The position numbers and the translations under genes are program-made. 64,000 nucleotides of DNA, from positions 124,001 through 188,000 of the forward strand of contig NZ_FNEA01000005.1 in NCBI RefSeq assembly GCF_900100045.1, read 5' to 3'. Every line of letters starts with the position of its first letter. The first letter of the stretch is position 1. The notes under the pieces were generated by a model. That model ran no database searches, was not told where the DNA came from, and saw nothing but the letters and a program-made list of their open reading frames with translations. This document shows, in pieces, positions 7,626-16,478 of this stretch. The DNA is from Paracoccus denitrificans (GTDB lineage Bacteria > Pseudomonadota > Alphaproteobacteria > Rhodobacterales > Rhodobacteraceae).

Positions 7626-8146
7626 GCACACGGATCTTCTGGTCGTTGTCAGCATGTCGGGCGCGACGGTCTGCTGGTCTTCAAGCAAAGCAAGACAGGC
7701 GGCAGGGCTCATGTGCTGTGGACGTCGCCGCTTCCCGACCTCGCGAAAAGCTGGGAAAGCAAACACCAGGTCGCCCACGAGGTCATGCCCGTAGCCGCCG
7801 GGAAACTGGCTTTCCTCCAAACGGAGACGGGACGTACCTGCAGCGTCAAGGGCCTGGGGAACGTCATGAACAACGCCGCGGGACATGGAGTTGGAGAATC
7901 GAACCGCTCACGGGTTGCGGAAAGCCAAGCTGACGATGATCGCGGAATGCCGCGGATCCGTGGACGCAATCATGGCCTGGGCGGCCACAAGACGCTTGCG
8001 AGATCCAGAGATACATCCAGGCGGCAGGGATGAAGAGGCTCGCTCTGGGCACGGAACAAGAACAGAACGAAGCAAACCCACCCTGGGAAGGCAGCAAGCC
8101 AGTCATAAAGTCGCTATATTTCAAAACACTGAAAGGTTCGTGGTAG
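7626..8146 (+). pseudogene. Frameshifted tyrosine recombinase (integrase) remnant
   Basis: Several frames together spell a phage-type integrase catalytic domain. 7626-7890 reads GRDGLLVFKQSKTGG, then KLAFLQTETGRTCSVKGLGN. A shift near 7890 gives TAHGLRKAKLTMIAE (the H-x-x-R box). Shifts near 7979 and 8002 give IMAW-GGHKTLA and EIQRYIQAAGMKRLAL (catalytic Tyr). The last frame stops at TAG 8144-8146, inside the tRNA gene. At least three indels make it inactive. The 7360-7625 stretch upstream holds no intact gene and may contain the lost N-terminal part. Confidence 0.85.
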
Positions 8147-8216
8147 GCCCGGAGGGACTCGAACCCCCAACCAAGGCGTTATGAGCGCCCTGCTCTGACC
8201 ATTGAGCTACAGGCCC
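8141..8216 (-). tRNA. tRNA with CAU anticodon, probably tRNA-Ile2
   Basis: On the minus strand a 76-nt cloverleaf folds: acceptor GGGCCTG pairs with CGGGCCT, the D arm is AGCTC-loop-GAGC, the anticodon stem is GGGCG/CGCCT around CTCATAA, the T arm is GGGGG-TTCGAGT-CCCTC, and CCA is encoded. The anticodon CAT is at 8181-8183. The ACTCATAA-like loop with a CTTGGT variable region resembles E. coli minor tRNA-Ile (lysidine-modified CAU) more than elongator Met. The choice between Ile2 and Met is inferred. An integrase remnant overlaps its 3' end. Confidence 0.9.
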
Positions 8217-8387
8217 CGAACGGCGCAACCATTGATCGAGCAAGCTCGCTTCGTCAAGGACGAGATCGCCACCGGCCCCGAAAATACCCGGGCAGCCCGG
8301 CATCCGCTCTTGATCCGGCATCGCGCCTGTGGGCTGATGGCGCATGAAGCCGCGGCCCTGCCGCGGCGCGAAACCGGAGATCCGACC

Positions 8388-9323
8388 ATGCTCAGAACCG
8401 CCCTGTTGTCGCCTCTTGCCCTTGCCCTTGCAGCTGCGCCCGCGCTGGCGCAGGACCCCGCCAGTTGCGGAACCGTCCGCTTCTCGGATCCGGGCTGGAC
8501 CGATATCACCGCCACGAACGGCGTCGCCATCGCCCTGCTGCAAGGGCTGGGCTACACGCCCCAGGTCAGCACGCTGTCGGTTCCCGTCGGCTATGAGGCG
8601 CTGAAGAACGGCGATACCGACGTCTTCCTGGGCAACTGGATGCCCGCGCAGCAGAAATTCCGCGACGACCTCGACGCCTCGGGCACCATCCAGGAACTGG
8701 TGCAGAACCTCGAAGGCGCCAAGTTCACCCTGGCCGTCACCGATGCTGCCGCCGATCTGGGCATCCAGGATTTCGCCGATCTGGATGCGCACAAGGACGC
8801 CTTCCAGGGCAAGATCTATGGCATCGAGCCCGGCGCCCCCGCCAACCAGACCATCCAGGGCATGATCGAAGCGGACAAGTTCGGCCTTGGCGACTGGGAG
8901 CTGGTCGAATCGAGCGAACAGGGCATGCTGGCGCAGGTCGCGCGCAACGATGCGGCCAAGACACCCTCGGTCTTCCTGGCCTGGGCGCCGCATCCGATGA
9001 ACGTCAAGCTGGCCATCACCTATCTGTCGGGCGGGGACGAGGAGTTCGGCCCGGATTACGGCGGCGCCACCGTCCACACCCTGGCCCGCAACGAATGGGT
9101 CGAAGCCTGCCCCAACGTGGCGAAGCTGTTCACCCAGCTGACCTTTACCGTCGATCAGGAAAACCTGCTGATGGGCAAGATCCTCGACGACGGCATGGAT
9201 GCGACCGATGCCGCCAAGGGTTGGATCGGCGAAAATGCCGAGACGGTGGCGACATGGCTTGACGGCGTGACCACGCTGGATGGAAAACCCGGTGCGGAAG
9301 CAGTCATGGCATCGGTAAAATAA
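8388..9323 (+). CDS. choX: Choline ABC transporter substrate-binding protein
   Basis: 311 aa. The signal peptide (MLRTALLSPLALALAAAPA, cleavage after ALA) is followed by a type-2 periplasmic binding fold of the ProX/OpuAC kind, with CGTVRFSDPGWTDI, LGYTPQVSTLSVPVGYEAL, DVFLGNWMP and FLAWAPHPMN. These aromatic-rich segments fit ChoX, which captures choline for import. The ATG at 8388 has GGAGA seven bases upstream; longer in-frame starts run back into the tRNA. It abuts betC with no gap. The cognate ChoV/ChoW ATPase and permease are not in the window. Confidence 0.9.
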   Translation: MLRTALLSPLALALAAAPALAQDPASCGTVRFSDPGWTDITATNGVAIALLQGLGYTPQVSTLSVPVGYEALKNGDTDVFLGNWMPAQQKFRDDLDASGTIQELVQNLEGAKFTLAVTDAAADLGIQDFADLDAHKDAFQGKIYGIEPGAPANQTIQGMIEADKFGLGDWELVESSEQGMLAQVARNDAAKTPSVFLAWAPHPMNVKLAITYLSGGDEEFGPDYGGATVHTLARNEWVEACPNVAKLFTQLTFTVDQENLLMGKILDDGMDATDAAKGWIGENAETVATWLDGVTTLDGKPGAEAVMASVK

Positions 9324-10820
9324 TTGAAACGACCCAATATCCTGATCGTGATGGCCGACCAGCTGTCGGGGGTGCTGTTCCCCGACGGCCCGGCCGAATT
9401 CCTGCATGTGCCGCATCTGCGGGCGCTGGCAGAACGCTCGACCCGCTACGGCAATGCCTATACCGGCAGCCCGCTTTGCGCGCCCGGACGCGCCAGCTTC
9501 ATGTCCGGGCAGTTGCCGCGCCGCACGCGGGTCTATGACAATGCGGCCGAGTTCTGCTCGGACATTCCGACCTATGCCCATCACCTGCGCCGGGCGGGCT
9601 ATCACACCTGCCTGTCGGGCAAGATGCATTTCGTCGGACCCGACCAGTTGCACGGCTTCGAGGAACGGCTGACCACCGACATCTATCCGGCCGATTTCGG
9701 CTGGACCCCGGATTACCGCAAGCCGGGCGAGCGCATCGACTGGTGGTATCACAACCTCGGCTCGGTCACCGGCGCCGGCGTGGCCGAGATCACCAACCAA
9801 TACGAATACGACGACGAGGTCGCCTATAACGCCACCCGCAAGCTATACGACCTGGCGCGCGGCGGCGACGACCGGCCCTGGTGCCTGACGGTCAGCTTTA
9901 CCCATCCGCACGACCCCTTCGTCGCCCGGCGGAAGTATTGGGATCTCTACGAGGGCATCCCCGAACTGGAGCCGCCCGAGCCGATCCCCCATGCCCGGAT
10001 GGACCCGCATTCGCAGCGGCTGATGGACGCCTGCGACTGGCGCGGGCTGGAGGTCACGCCAGATCACATCCGCCGCGCCCGGCAGGGTTATTTCGCCAAC
10101 ATCTCATATATCGACGACAAGCTGGGCGAGATCATGGACGTGCTGGAGCGCACCCGGCAGGAGGCGATCGTGGTCTTCCTGTCGGACCATGGCGAGATGC
10201 TGGGCGAACGCGGCATGTGGTTCAAGATGAGCTTCTTCGAGGGCTCGGCGCGGGTGCCCTTGATGATCGCGGCGCCGGGCATGGCGCCCGGCCGCGTGGA
10301 GGTGCCGGTCTCGACCGTCGACGTGCTGCCGACGATCTGCGACCTCGCCGGGATCTCGATGGCCGAGATCGCGCCCTGGACCGACGGACGCTCATTGGCG
10401 CGGGGCGCCGAGGGACGCGGCCCGGTGGCGATGGAATACGCCGCCGAAGGCAGCGTCGCGCCACTGGTCTGCCTGCGCGACGGCGATTGGAAATACATCG
10501 CCTGTGAGGCGGACCCCGAGATGCTCTTCAACCTGGCCGAGGACCCGGCCGAGCGGGTGAACCGCGCGGCCGACCCGACGGCGGCCGAGGTGCTGGCACG
10601 GATGCGGGCCATGGCCGGCGAGCGTTGGGACATGGCCGCCTATGACGCCGAGGTGCGCGAAAGCCAGGCACGGCGCTGGATCGTCTATGAGGCATTGCGC
10701 AACGGCGCCTATTTCCCCTGGGACTACCAGCCGCTGATGAAGGCATCCGAACGCTACATGCGCAACCACATGGACCTGAACGTGCTGGAGGAGTCCAGGC
10801 GCTTCCCGCGGGGCGAATAG
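9324..10820 (+). CDS. betC: Choline sulfatase
   Basis: 498 aa, type I sulfatase hydrolysing choline-O-sulfate to choline and sulfate. The formylglycine motif is SPLCAPGRASF (Cys52, C-x-P-x-R), with metal-binding NILIVMADQ at the start and FLSDHGEMLGERG later. The C-terminus SERYMRNHMDLN is typical of BetC. The start is a TTG immediately after the choX stop codon; no ATG fits before the conserved N-terminus, so translation is probably coupled to choX. Together the pair supplies choline as carbon, sulfur or osmoprotectant precursor; betA/betB are not in the window. Confidence 0.93.
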   Translation: MKRPNILIVMADQLSGVLFPDGPAEFLHVPHLRALAERSTRYGNAYTGSPLCAPGRASFMSGQLPRRTRVYDNAAEFCSDIPTYAHHLRRAGYHTCLSGKMHFVGPDQLHGFEERLTTDIYPADFGWTPDYRKPGERIDWWYHNLGSVTGAGVAEITNQYEYDDEVAYNATRKLYDLARGGDDRPWCLTVSFTHPHDPFVARRKYWDLYEGIPELEPPEPIPHARMDPHSQRLMDACDWRGLEVTPDHIRRARQGYFANISYIDDKLGEIMDVLERTRQEAIVVFLSDHGEMLGERGMWFKMSFFEGSARVPLMIAAPGMAPGRVEVPVSTVDVLPTICDLAGISMAEIAPWTDGRSLARGAEGRGPVAMEYAAEGSVAPLVCLRDGDWKYIACEADPEMLFNLAEDPAERVNRAADPTAAEVLARMRAMAGERWDMAAYDAEVRESQARRWIVYEALRNGAYFPWDYQPLMKASERYMRNHMDLNVLEESRRFPRGE

Positions 10821-10954
10821 GCGGCGCTTTCTGTCCAAGAGATGCCAGCCACCGCACGGCATCGGACCCCGGCCGCGACCGCGTGTCGCAGCCGGGGAAC
10901 CCGCCGCACGGCCGGGGCGTTGGCCCGCCGTCATCAGCCAAGAGGATACATCCC

Positions 10955-11536
10955 ATGTCCGACCTGCTTGTCATCGCCTTCGACGACGAGGCGACCGGTT
11001 TCGAGTTGCGCACCGAGCTGGTCAAGATGCAGAAGGAATACCTGATCGAGCTTGAGGATGCCGTGGTCGTCACCCGCCCCTCGGCCGACGATATCCAGTT
11101 GCATCAGGCCGTGAACCTGACCGCCGCGGGCGCACTTGGCGGCGGGTTCTGGGGCACGCTGGTCGGGCTGATCTTCCTCAACCCGCTGATCGGCGCGGCG
11201 GTGGGCGCGGGCGCCGGCGCCATCGCCGGCAAGCTTTCGGACATCGGCATCAACGACGATTTCATGCGCGAGCTTGGCCAGTCCATCCCGCCCGGCGGCT
11301 CGGCCGTGTTCATCCTGGTGCGCAAGATGACCGCCGACAAGGTGCTGGCGCGGCTGGAAAGCTTCCATCTCAGGGGCCGGGTCATGCAGACCTCGCTGCC
11401 CGAGGCCGAGGAAGAGCGCCTGCGCGAAGCCTTTGCCGGCGGCAAGCTGGGCTCGGCGCTCGGCATGCCGCAGGTGGACCGGCCCGCCCCGGGCGCCGCA
11501 CCGGCGGCAGGATCGGAGCCTTCGCCCTCGGCCTGA
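10955..11536 (+). CDS. DUF1269-family membrane protein
   Basis: 193 aa. The N-terminal region DLLVIAFDDEATGFELR and EDAVVVTRPSADDIQLHQAV lead to a Gly/Ala-rich membrane hairpin (GALGGGFWGTLVGLIFLNPL, then GAAVGAGAGAIAGKLSD). After it comes GGSAVFILVRKMTADKVLA. This is the layout of the DUF1269 family, whose function is not established. The tail is Pro/Ala-rich. The ATG has AGAGGA eight bases upstream. Nothing nearby fixes its role. Confidence 0.8.
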   Translation: MSDLLVIAFDDEATGFELRTELVKMQKEYLIELEDAVVVTRPSADDIQLHQAVNLTAAGALGGGFWGTLVGLIFLNPLIGAAVGAGAGAIAGKLSDIGINDDFMRELGQSIPPGGSAVFILVRKMTADKVLARLESFHLRGRVMQTSLPEAEEERLREAFAGGKLGSALGMPQVDRPAPGAAPAAGSEPSPSA

Positions 11537-11575
11537 CGCTTGACGCAAGGGGCATGGGCGTGACAGGACGCCTCC

Positions 11576-12334
11576 ATGCCCCACCGCACGGACACCATTG
11601 ACGACAACCCCGAGGCGCCGATGCCGCGCGCGCGTCGTCGCATGCGCGGCTGGCGGCCCCTGCGCCGCGTCGTGCTGTGGCTGTGGTCCTGGCTCAGCTG
11701 GATCGGCGTGCGGCTTCTGGCGCTGATGATCGTGTTGGTGCTGCTGTTTTCCTTCATCAACCCGCCGACCACCTGGACCATCATCCAGGGCCAGCGCGAA
11801 TTTCCCGGCCGGGCGGCACGGCAATGGGTCGGCCTGGACCGGATCTCGCCCCACATGGTCCGCGCGGTGGTCGCGGCCGAGGATGCCAATTTCTGCAACC
11901 ACTGGGGCTTCGACATGGTCGAGATCCGCCGCGTCATCGCCTCGGGCTCGTCGCGCGGCGCCTCGACCATCACCCAGCAGACGGCCAAGAACGTCTTCTT
12001 GTGGCAAGGGCGCAGTTGGCCCCGCAAGGTGATGGAGACGGTCTACACCCCGATGATCGAGGCGCTGTGGTCCAAGCGCCGCATCGTCGAGGTCTATCTG
12101 AACATCGCCGAATTCGGCCGCGGCGTCTTCGGCATCAAGGCGGCTGCGGAACATTACTTCAAGACCACGCCCGACAAGCTGACCCTGCGGCAGTCGGCGG
12201 CGCTCGCCTCGATCCTGCCGGCGCCGCGCACGCGCAACCCGCAGACCGGCTCGGCCCGCACCCGCTCGATCGTCAGCGGCGCCGAGACGATCCGGGCGGA
12301 CGGGCGCGATTCCTGCCTGAGGCTGGGGCGCTGA
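11576..12334 (+). CDS. mtgA: Monofunctional peptidoglycan glycosyltransferase
   Basis: 252 aa, GT51 family. One membrane helix at about residues 35-62 is followed by a periplasmic glycosyltransferase domain with the family motifs: VAAEDANFCNHWGFD (catalytic Glu of motif 1), RGASTITQQTAKN (motif 2), WSKRRIVEVYLNIAEFG (motif 4) and AAEHYFKTTPDKL. It polymerises lipid II into glycan strands and lacks a transpeptidase domain. It lies 39 bp after the DUF1269 gene. Confidence 0.95.
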   Translation: MPHRTDTIDDNPEAPMPRARRRMRGWRPLRRVVLWLWSWLSWIGVRLLALMIVLVLLFSFINPPTTWTIIQGQREFPGRAARQWVGLDRISPHMVRAVVAAEDANFCNHWGFDMVEIRRVIASGSSRGASTITQQTAKNVFLWQGRSWPRKVMETVYTPMIEALWSKRRIVEVYLNIAEFGRGVFGIKAAAEHYFKTTPDKLTLRQSAALASILPAPRTRNPQTGSARTRSIVSGAETIRADGRDSCLRLGR

Positions 12335-12419
12335 TCCGCCGGCCCCCGCCATGGCGGTTGAAACCGCGCGCCACGGGGCGTATCAACCGAAGACCCGAGA
12401 ACGAACCGGTTTTCCCCTC

Positions 12420-13109
12420 ATGAATACTTCCTCGCCCAGTTCCACGATTCGCCTTTACCATGTCGCCCTGTCGCCCTTTTGCCGCAAGGTCAGGCTGGTG
12501 CTGGCCGAAAAGCGGATCGAGGTCGAGCTGGTCGAGGACCGTTTCTGGGAGCCGGGCTCGGAAATCCTGCGCCGCAACCCGGCAGGCAAGCTGCCGGTCC
12601 TGCGCATGGAAGGCCGGCTGATGGCCGAAAGCCAGGCGATCTGCGAATACCTGGACGAAATCCAGCCCCAGCCCTCGCTGATGCCCGCCCTGCCGGCCGA
12701 GCGTTACGAGGTCCGCCGCCTCTGCGCCTGGTTCGACGACAAGTTCAACGCCGAGGTGACCCGGCCGGTGATGACCGAGCGGGTCTGGAAAAAGGTGATG
12801 CGCCTGGGCTACCCGGATTCGCGCACCGTCAAGGCGGGCCTCTCGGCGATCCGCTATCATCTCGACTACATGAAAAGCCTGCTGGAGCATCGCCGCTGGC
12901 TGGCGGGCGACGTGATGACGCTGGCCGATTTCACCGCCGCCGCGCATCTGTCCTGCCTCGATTACATCTCGGACGTGGACTGGACCTATTCGACCGAGGT
13001 TCAGGAATGGTATGCCAAGATCAAGTCGCGGCCCGCCTTCCGCAGCCTGCTGGCCGACCATCTGCCGGGCGTCCACCCGGCGCCGCATTATGCGCTCCTG
13101 GATTTCTGA
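12420..13109 (+). CDS. Glutathione S-transferase family protein, possibly FzlA-like
   Basis: 229 aa. The N-terminal thioredoxin fold shows [28 protein letters not shown] and the GSH-binding ESQAICEYL. The C-terminal helical domain has [20 protein letters not shown] and ends HYALLDF. The SPFCRKVR start and the WEPGSE segment resemble FzlA, an FtsZ-binding GST homologue that tunes constriction in Caulobacter; this is remembered similarity and not proof. It overlaps queG by 20 bp. Confidence 0.8.
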   Translation: MNTSSPSSTIRLYHVALSPFCRKVRLVLAEKRIEVELVEDRFWEPGSEILRRNPAGKLPVLRMEGRLMAESQAICEYLDEIQPQPSLMPALPAERYEVRRLCAWFDDKFNAEVTRPVMTERVWKKVMRLGYPDSRTVKAGLSAIRYHLDYMKSLLEHRRWLAGDVMTLADFTAAAHLSCLDYISDVDWTYSTEVQEWYAKIKSRPAFRSLLADHLPGVHPAPHYALLDF

Positions 13110-14133
13110 CCCCGCCGAGATCCGTTCGCGGCTGGAACAGCAGGCACGGGCCGAGGGTTTCTCGGCCCTTGGCATTTGCGCCCCCGACGCGAACCCGCAA
13201 CTGCCCGAGCGGCTGGCCGCGTTCCTGGAACAAGGCCGCCACGGCCAGATGGGCTGGATGGCCGAGCGCACGCATTGGCGCGCCTCGCCCGCGACCCTGT
13301 GGCCCGAGGCGCGCTCGGTCGTCATGCTGGCCGAGCTTTACACGCCGGAACACGACCCGATGGCGGTGCTGGACCACAAGAATCGCGGCGCGGTCAGCGT
13401 CTACGCGCAGGGCAAGGATTACCACGACCTGGTCAAGAAGCGGCTCAAGCGCCTTGGCGGCTGGCTGGTCGGGCTGACCGGCTGCGAGATCAAGGTCTTT
13501 GTCGATACCGCCCCGGTGATGGAGAAACCGCTGGCGCAGGCCGCCGGTCTGGGTTGGCAGGGCAAGCACACCAACCTGCTGTCGCGCGAACTGGGCAGCT
13601 GGTTCTTTCTGGGCGCGATCTTCACCACGCTGGACCTGCCGAAGGACGCACCCGAGCATTCGCATTGCGGTTCGTGCCGGGCCTGTCTCGACGCCTGCCC
13701 GACCGGGGCCTTTCCGGCACCCTATCAGCTGGACGCGCGGCGCTGCATCTCCTACCTGACCATCGAGCACAAGGGGCCGGTCGATCCCGAGCTGCGGCCG
13801 ATGCTGGGCAACCGCATCTATGGCTGCGACGACTGCCTTGCCGCCTGCCCCTGGAACAAGTTCGCACAGGCGGCGACCGAGCTGCGCTATCACGGCCCCC
13901 ACGGCGCGCCGGTGCTGGCGGAGCTTGCGCAACTGGACGATGCGGGTTTCCGCGAGCGTTTCTCGGGCAGTCCGATCAAGCGCATCGGCCGCGACCGCAT
14001 GGTGCGCAATGTGCTTTACGCCATCGGCAATTCGGGGCTTGCACATCTGCGCCCGCTGGCCGAAGCATTGCGGCAGGACCCCGACCCGGGCGTCGCCGAT
14101 GCGGCGCAATGGGCATGCGAGCGATTGCCATGA
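13090..14133 (+). CDS. queG: Epoxyqueuosine reductase
   Basis: 347 aa. QueG converts epoxyqueuosine to queuosine in tRNA, using cobalamin and two 4Fe-4S clusters. The cluster ligands are visible: [17 protein letters not shown], then [15 protein letters not shown]. The cobalamin-domain features include [14 protein letters not shown] and [25 protein letters not shown]-like C-terminal part ([14 protein letters not shown]) is also normal. The start at 13090 lies inside the GST gene end. The stop overlaps the next gene in ATGA. Confidence 0.95.
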   Translation: MRSWISDPAEIRSRLEQQARAEGFSALGICAPDANPQLPERLAAFLEQGRHGQMGWMAERTHWRASPATLWPEARSVVMLAELYTPEHDPMAVLDHKNRGAVSVYAQGKDYHDLVKKRLKRLGGWLVGLTGCEIKVFVDTAPVMEKPLAQAAGLGWQGKHTNLLSRELGSWFFLGAIFTTLDLPKDAPEHSHCGSCRACLDACPTGAFPAPYQLDARRCISYLTIEHKGPVDPELRPMLGNRIYGCDDCLAACPWNKFAQAATELRYHGPHGAPVLAELAQLDDAGFRERFSGSPIKRIGRDRMVRNVLYAIGNSGLAHLRPLAEALRQDPDPGVADAAQWACERLP

Positions 14134-15071
14134 TCCACACGCCTCCAAGCCCGCTGCGCGGCATCCTGCTGAAATGCCTCAGCGTGCTGGTGTTCACCAT
14201 CATGGCCTCGATCGTCAAGGCGACCGCCGAGGGCGGGCTGGGCGTGCCGCCGGGCCAGCAGGTCTTTTTCCGCTCGCTTTTCGCCATTCCGGTCATCCTG
14301 GTCTGGCTGGCATTCCGGCACGAACTGGGCGTCGGGCTGAAGACCTTTCGCCCGATGGGGCATTTCTATCGCGGCGTGATCGGCACCGCCGCCATGGGGC
14401 TGGGCTTCTGGGCCCTGGCGCTGCTGCCTTTCCCCGAGGTCACGGCCATCGGCTATGCCGCGCCGCTGCTGACGGTGATCTTCGCCGCCATGTTCCTGGG
14501 CGAGGACGTGCGGCTGTTCCGCCTGTCCATGGTGGTGCTGGGGCTGGTCGGCGTGGTGATCGTGCTGTCCCCGCGCCTGAGCTTCGGCGCCGAAATGGGC
14601 TACAAGGAAAGCCTGGGGGCCATGGTCACGCTGTCGGGTGCCGCCTGCACGGCGCTGGCGCAGATCTTCGTGCGCAAGCTGGTGCAGGAGGAGCGCACCT
14701 CGGCCATCGTGTTCTGGTTCTCGGTCACCTCGACGCTGCTGGGGCTGCTGACGGTGCCTTTCGGCTGGGTGATGCCCGATGCCGAAACCGCGGCGCTGCT
14801 GGTCACCATCGGGCTTCTGGGCGGGCTGGGGCAGATCCTGCTGACCTCGGCCTATCGCTATGCCGATGCCTCGCTGGTGGCGCCCTTCGAATATGCCTCG
14901 ATGCTGCTGGCGCTGCTGATCGGCTGGTTCATCTTCGACGAGGCGCCGACCCTGGTCATGCTGATCGGCGCGGCGCTGGTCATCACCGCCGGCATCCTGA
15001 TCATCTGGCGCGAGCGGCAGCTGGGGCTGGAGCGCAACCGCCAGCGCAAGGCCATGACCCCGCAGGGTTAG
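14130..15071 (+). CDS. DMT-superfamily (EamA) permease
   Basis: 313 aa with about ten predicted membrane helices in two EamA repeats, for example [54 protein letters not shown], then [20 protein letters not shown] and [19 protein letters not shown]. The [10 protein letters not shown] and SLVAPFEY segments are typical of the family. The transported metabolite cannot be told. ATG overlaps the queG stop (ATGA). It ends 12 bp from the converging sulfotransferase gene. Confidence 0.9.
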   Translation: MIHTPPSPLRGILLKCLSVLVFTIMASIVKATAEGGLGVPPGQQVFFRSLFAIPVILVWLAFRHELGVGLKTFRPMGHFYRGVIGTAAMGLGFWALALLPFPEVTAIGYAAPLLTVIFAAMFLGEDVRLFRLSMVVLGLVGVVIVLSPRLSFGAEMGYKESLGAMVTLSGAACTALAQIFVRKLVQEERTSAIVFWFSVTSTLLGLLTVPFGWVMPDAETAALLVTIGLLGGLGQILLTSAYRYADASLVAPFEYASMLLALLIGWFIFDEAPTLVMLIGAALVITAGILIIWRERQLGLERNRQRKAMTPQG

Positions 15072-15083
15072 GGCGCGGCTGGC

Positions 15084-16478
15084 TTAGGGCTGCCCGGCAA
15101 AGCCGAAGGCGACGTAGTCGCGCAGGTAAGCCTTTTTCGCCGCACCGCACAGTTCCTGATCGTCCAGAAAGTCCGGGAAGGCATCCGGGCCGGGAAAGGC
15201 CGCGGGCTTCCCGATTTCCGCACTGGCCGCAAGCCAGGACAGATCGCGCGGCAGGTCCGCCTCGCGCAGCACCATGTCGGGTGAACCGATGCGGGCAAAG
15301 CCGGCCAGCACCTCGGATTGGCTGGCCCAGCCCGGATAGGTCGGCAGCGTGGTCTGGCCGTTCAGGTTGCGGCGCAGGAAATCGAGGAAGGCCGCGAACA
15401 ATTCGGCCTTGCGACCCAGGTCCAGCGCGGCCAGTTCCTGATCCGGCGGCAGGGGCACGCGATGGATCTGGCGCATCAGATCGCGCAATTCGGCATTCCT
15501 GCCCCCGATCAGCGATTCGAACGCCGCCCAGGCACGCAGAAGCGGGTGGCGCAGCACGGTAAAGCTGCGGTGGCCGACATGCTGGCGCTTCCATTGCCGA
15601 AGGCTGTTCTGGTTGAAATCCCCCGCGACCGCGCCCATCCGCCGCAGCCAGCCGGAGACCCTGCCGGTCGGGCCGCCCTTGATCGGCATGAAGATCAGCC
15701 CCCTGCCCGCCTCGGATCCCAGGAACGAGGGCACGGCCGGTCCCCTGCGCGGCTCGAAATTGGGAATACGGCGCAGCATGAACGGATCGAGGCGGGCCAG
15801 TTCGGCCTCCATCTCGTCGAAGTTCTCGACCTTCTCGGACAGCTCGCGCGGGTTCTGCGGCACCTGGTCGCTGGCCGGCTCGACCCATTTCAGGTCGGTG
15901 CGGCCCAGCCAGTGCAGCAGGCCGGTCATCACCCCGGCATCGCGCAGGTCTTCATAGCCCAGCCAGAAGGCGGCCTGGCCGGTCAGCTGCAAACGGTGCA
16001 TGACCTTGAGCTGGAATTCCTCGATCTCTCCCACCGTCTGCCGGAACTCGGCACCATCGAAGCACACGGCGGCGGGGATCGGCGTCTCGGTCTCGTTCAG
16101 CTTCCACTGGTTGGTGGTCCGGGCCAGCGCGGTCGAGACATAGCTGTCCACCGGGTTGCGGGTCAGGATGATCTTGGCGCAGGCGCGATCCTCCATGATG
16201 GCATCGAAGACGCGCGGATCGTGGTCGTGGAAATAGCGAAACCCCGGCAGGTGGTTCGGCTTGTCGAAGATGGCGGCCAGCAGCCGGTGCGGATCGGCAT
16301 CGCGCTCGGCCATGGTGATACCCTTGAGCTCGTCCTTGTCGGGCCAGCCCATCATGTAGGGGTTGAAGGCCTCGCCGAAGCAGGTGACGCGCTTGATGGC
16401 ATTCAGCGTCGCCTCCAGCAGGTTCGAGCCGGTGCGCATCTCGGCGAAGATGACGAAGCTGCGGAAAGGCTGGGTCAT
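15084..16478 (-). CDS. Sulfotransferase with two sulfotransferase-like halves
   Basis: 464 aa. The N-terminal half has the PAPS 5'-phosphosulfate loop FAEMRTGSNLLEATLNAI and the 3'-phosphate motif KIILTRNPVDSYVSTALAR, as in NodH-type sulfotransferases. From about residue 265 a second set appears: LIFMPIKGGPTGRVSGWLRR, then RSFTVLRHPLLRAWAAFESL, the same two motifs in the same order. A tandem domain architecture is inferred. It would transfer sulfate from PAPS to a sugar. It is last in a run of minus-strand glycosyltransferase genes and its ATG overlaps the GT14 stop. Confidence 0.85.
   Translation of the reverse strand: MTQPFRSFVIFAEMRTGSNLLEATLNAIKRVTCFGEAFNPYMMGWPDKDELKGITMAERDADPHRLLAAIFDKPNHLPGFRYFHDHDPRVFDAIMEDRACAKIILTRNPVDSYVSTALARTTNQWKLNETETPIPAAVCFDGAEFRQTVGEIEEFQLKVMHRLQLTGQAAFWLGYEDLRDAGVMTGLLHWLGRTDLKWVEPASDQVPQNPRELSEKVENFDEMEAELARLDPFMLRRIPNFEPRRGPAVPSFLGSEAGRGLIFMPIKGGPTGRVSGWLRRMGAVAGDFNQNSLRQWKRQHVGHRSFTVLRHPLLRAWAAFESLIGGRNAELRDLMRQIHRVPLPPDQELAALDLGRKAELFAAFLDFLRRNLNGQTTLPTYPGWASQSEVLAGFARIGSPDMVLREADLPRDLSWLAASAEIGKPAAFPGPDAFPDFLDDQELCGAAKKAYLRDYVAFGFAGQP

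Larger units (their letters stand above)
3022..8146. mobile_element. Decayed tRNA-associated integrative island (limits inferred)
   Basis: The segment between the amidohydrolase gene and the tRNA at 8141-8216 holds small orphan genes, gene fragments in shifting frames, long gaps and one visibly A+T-richer gene. At its right end a broken tyrosine-recombinase gene runs into the tRNA 3' end, the usual arrangement for tRNA-integrating elements. The right limit is supported by the recombinase-tRNA overlap. The left limit is a guess, because I saw no second copy of the tRNA 3' end. Loss of the recombinase implies the element can no longer move by itself. Confidence 0.6.

Noticed and set aside
3022-8140. 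A second copy of the tRNA 3' end as the left attachment site
   Set aside because: I looked for the GGGACTCGAACCC-type sequence in this segment and did not see one, so no att site is claimed.
8141-8216. Elongator tRNA-Met as the identity of the CAU tRNA
   Set aside because: The loop and variable-region bases resemble the minor tRNA-Ile with lysidine-modified CAU more than elongator Met; this remains an inference and tilS-determinant analysis would decide.
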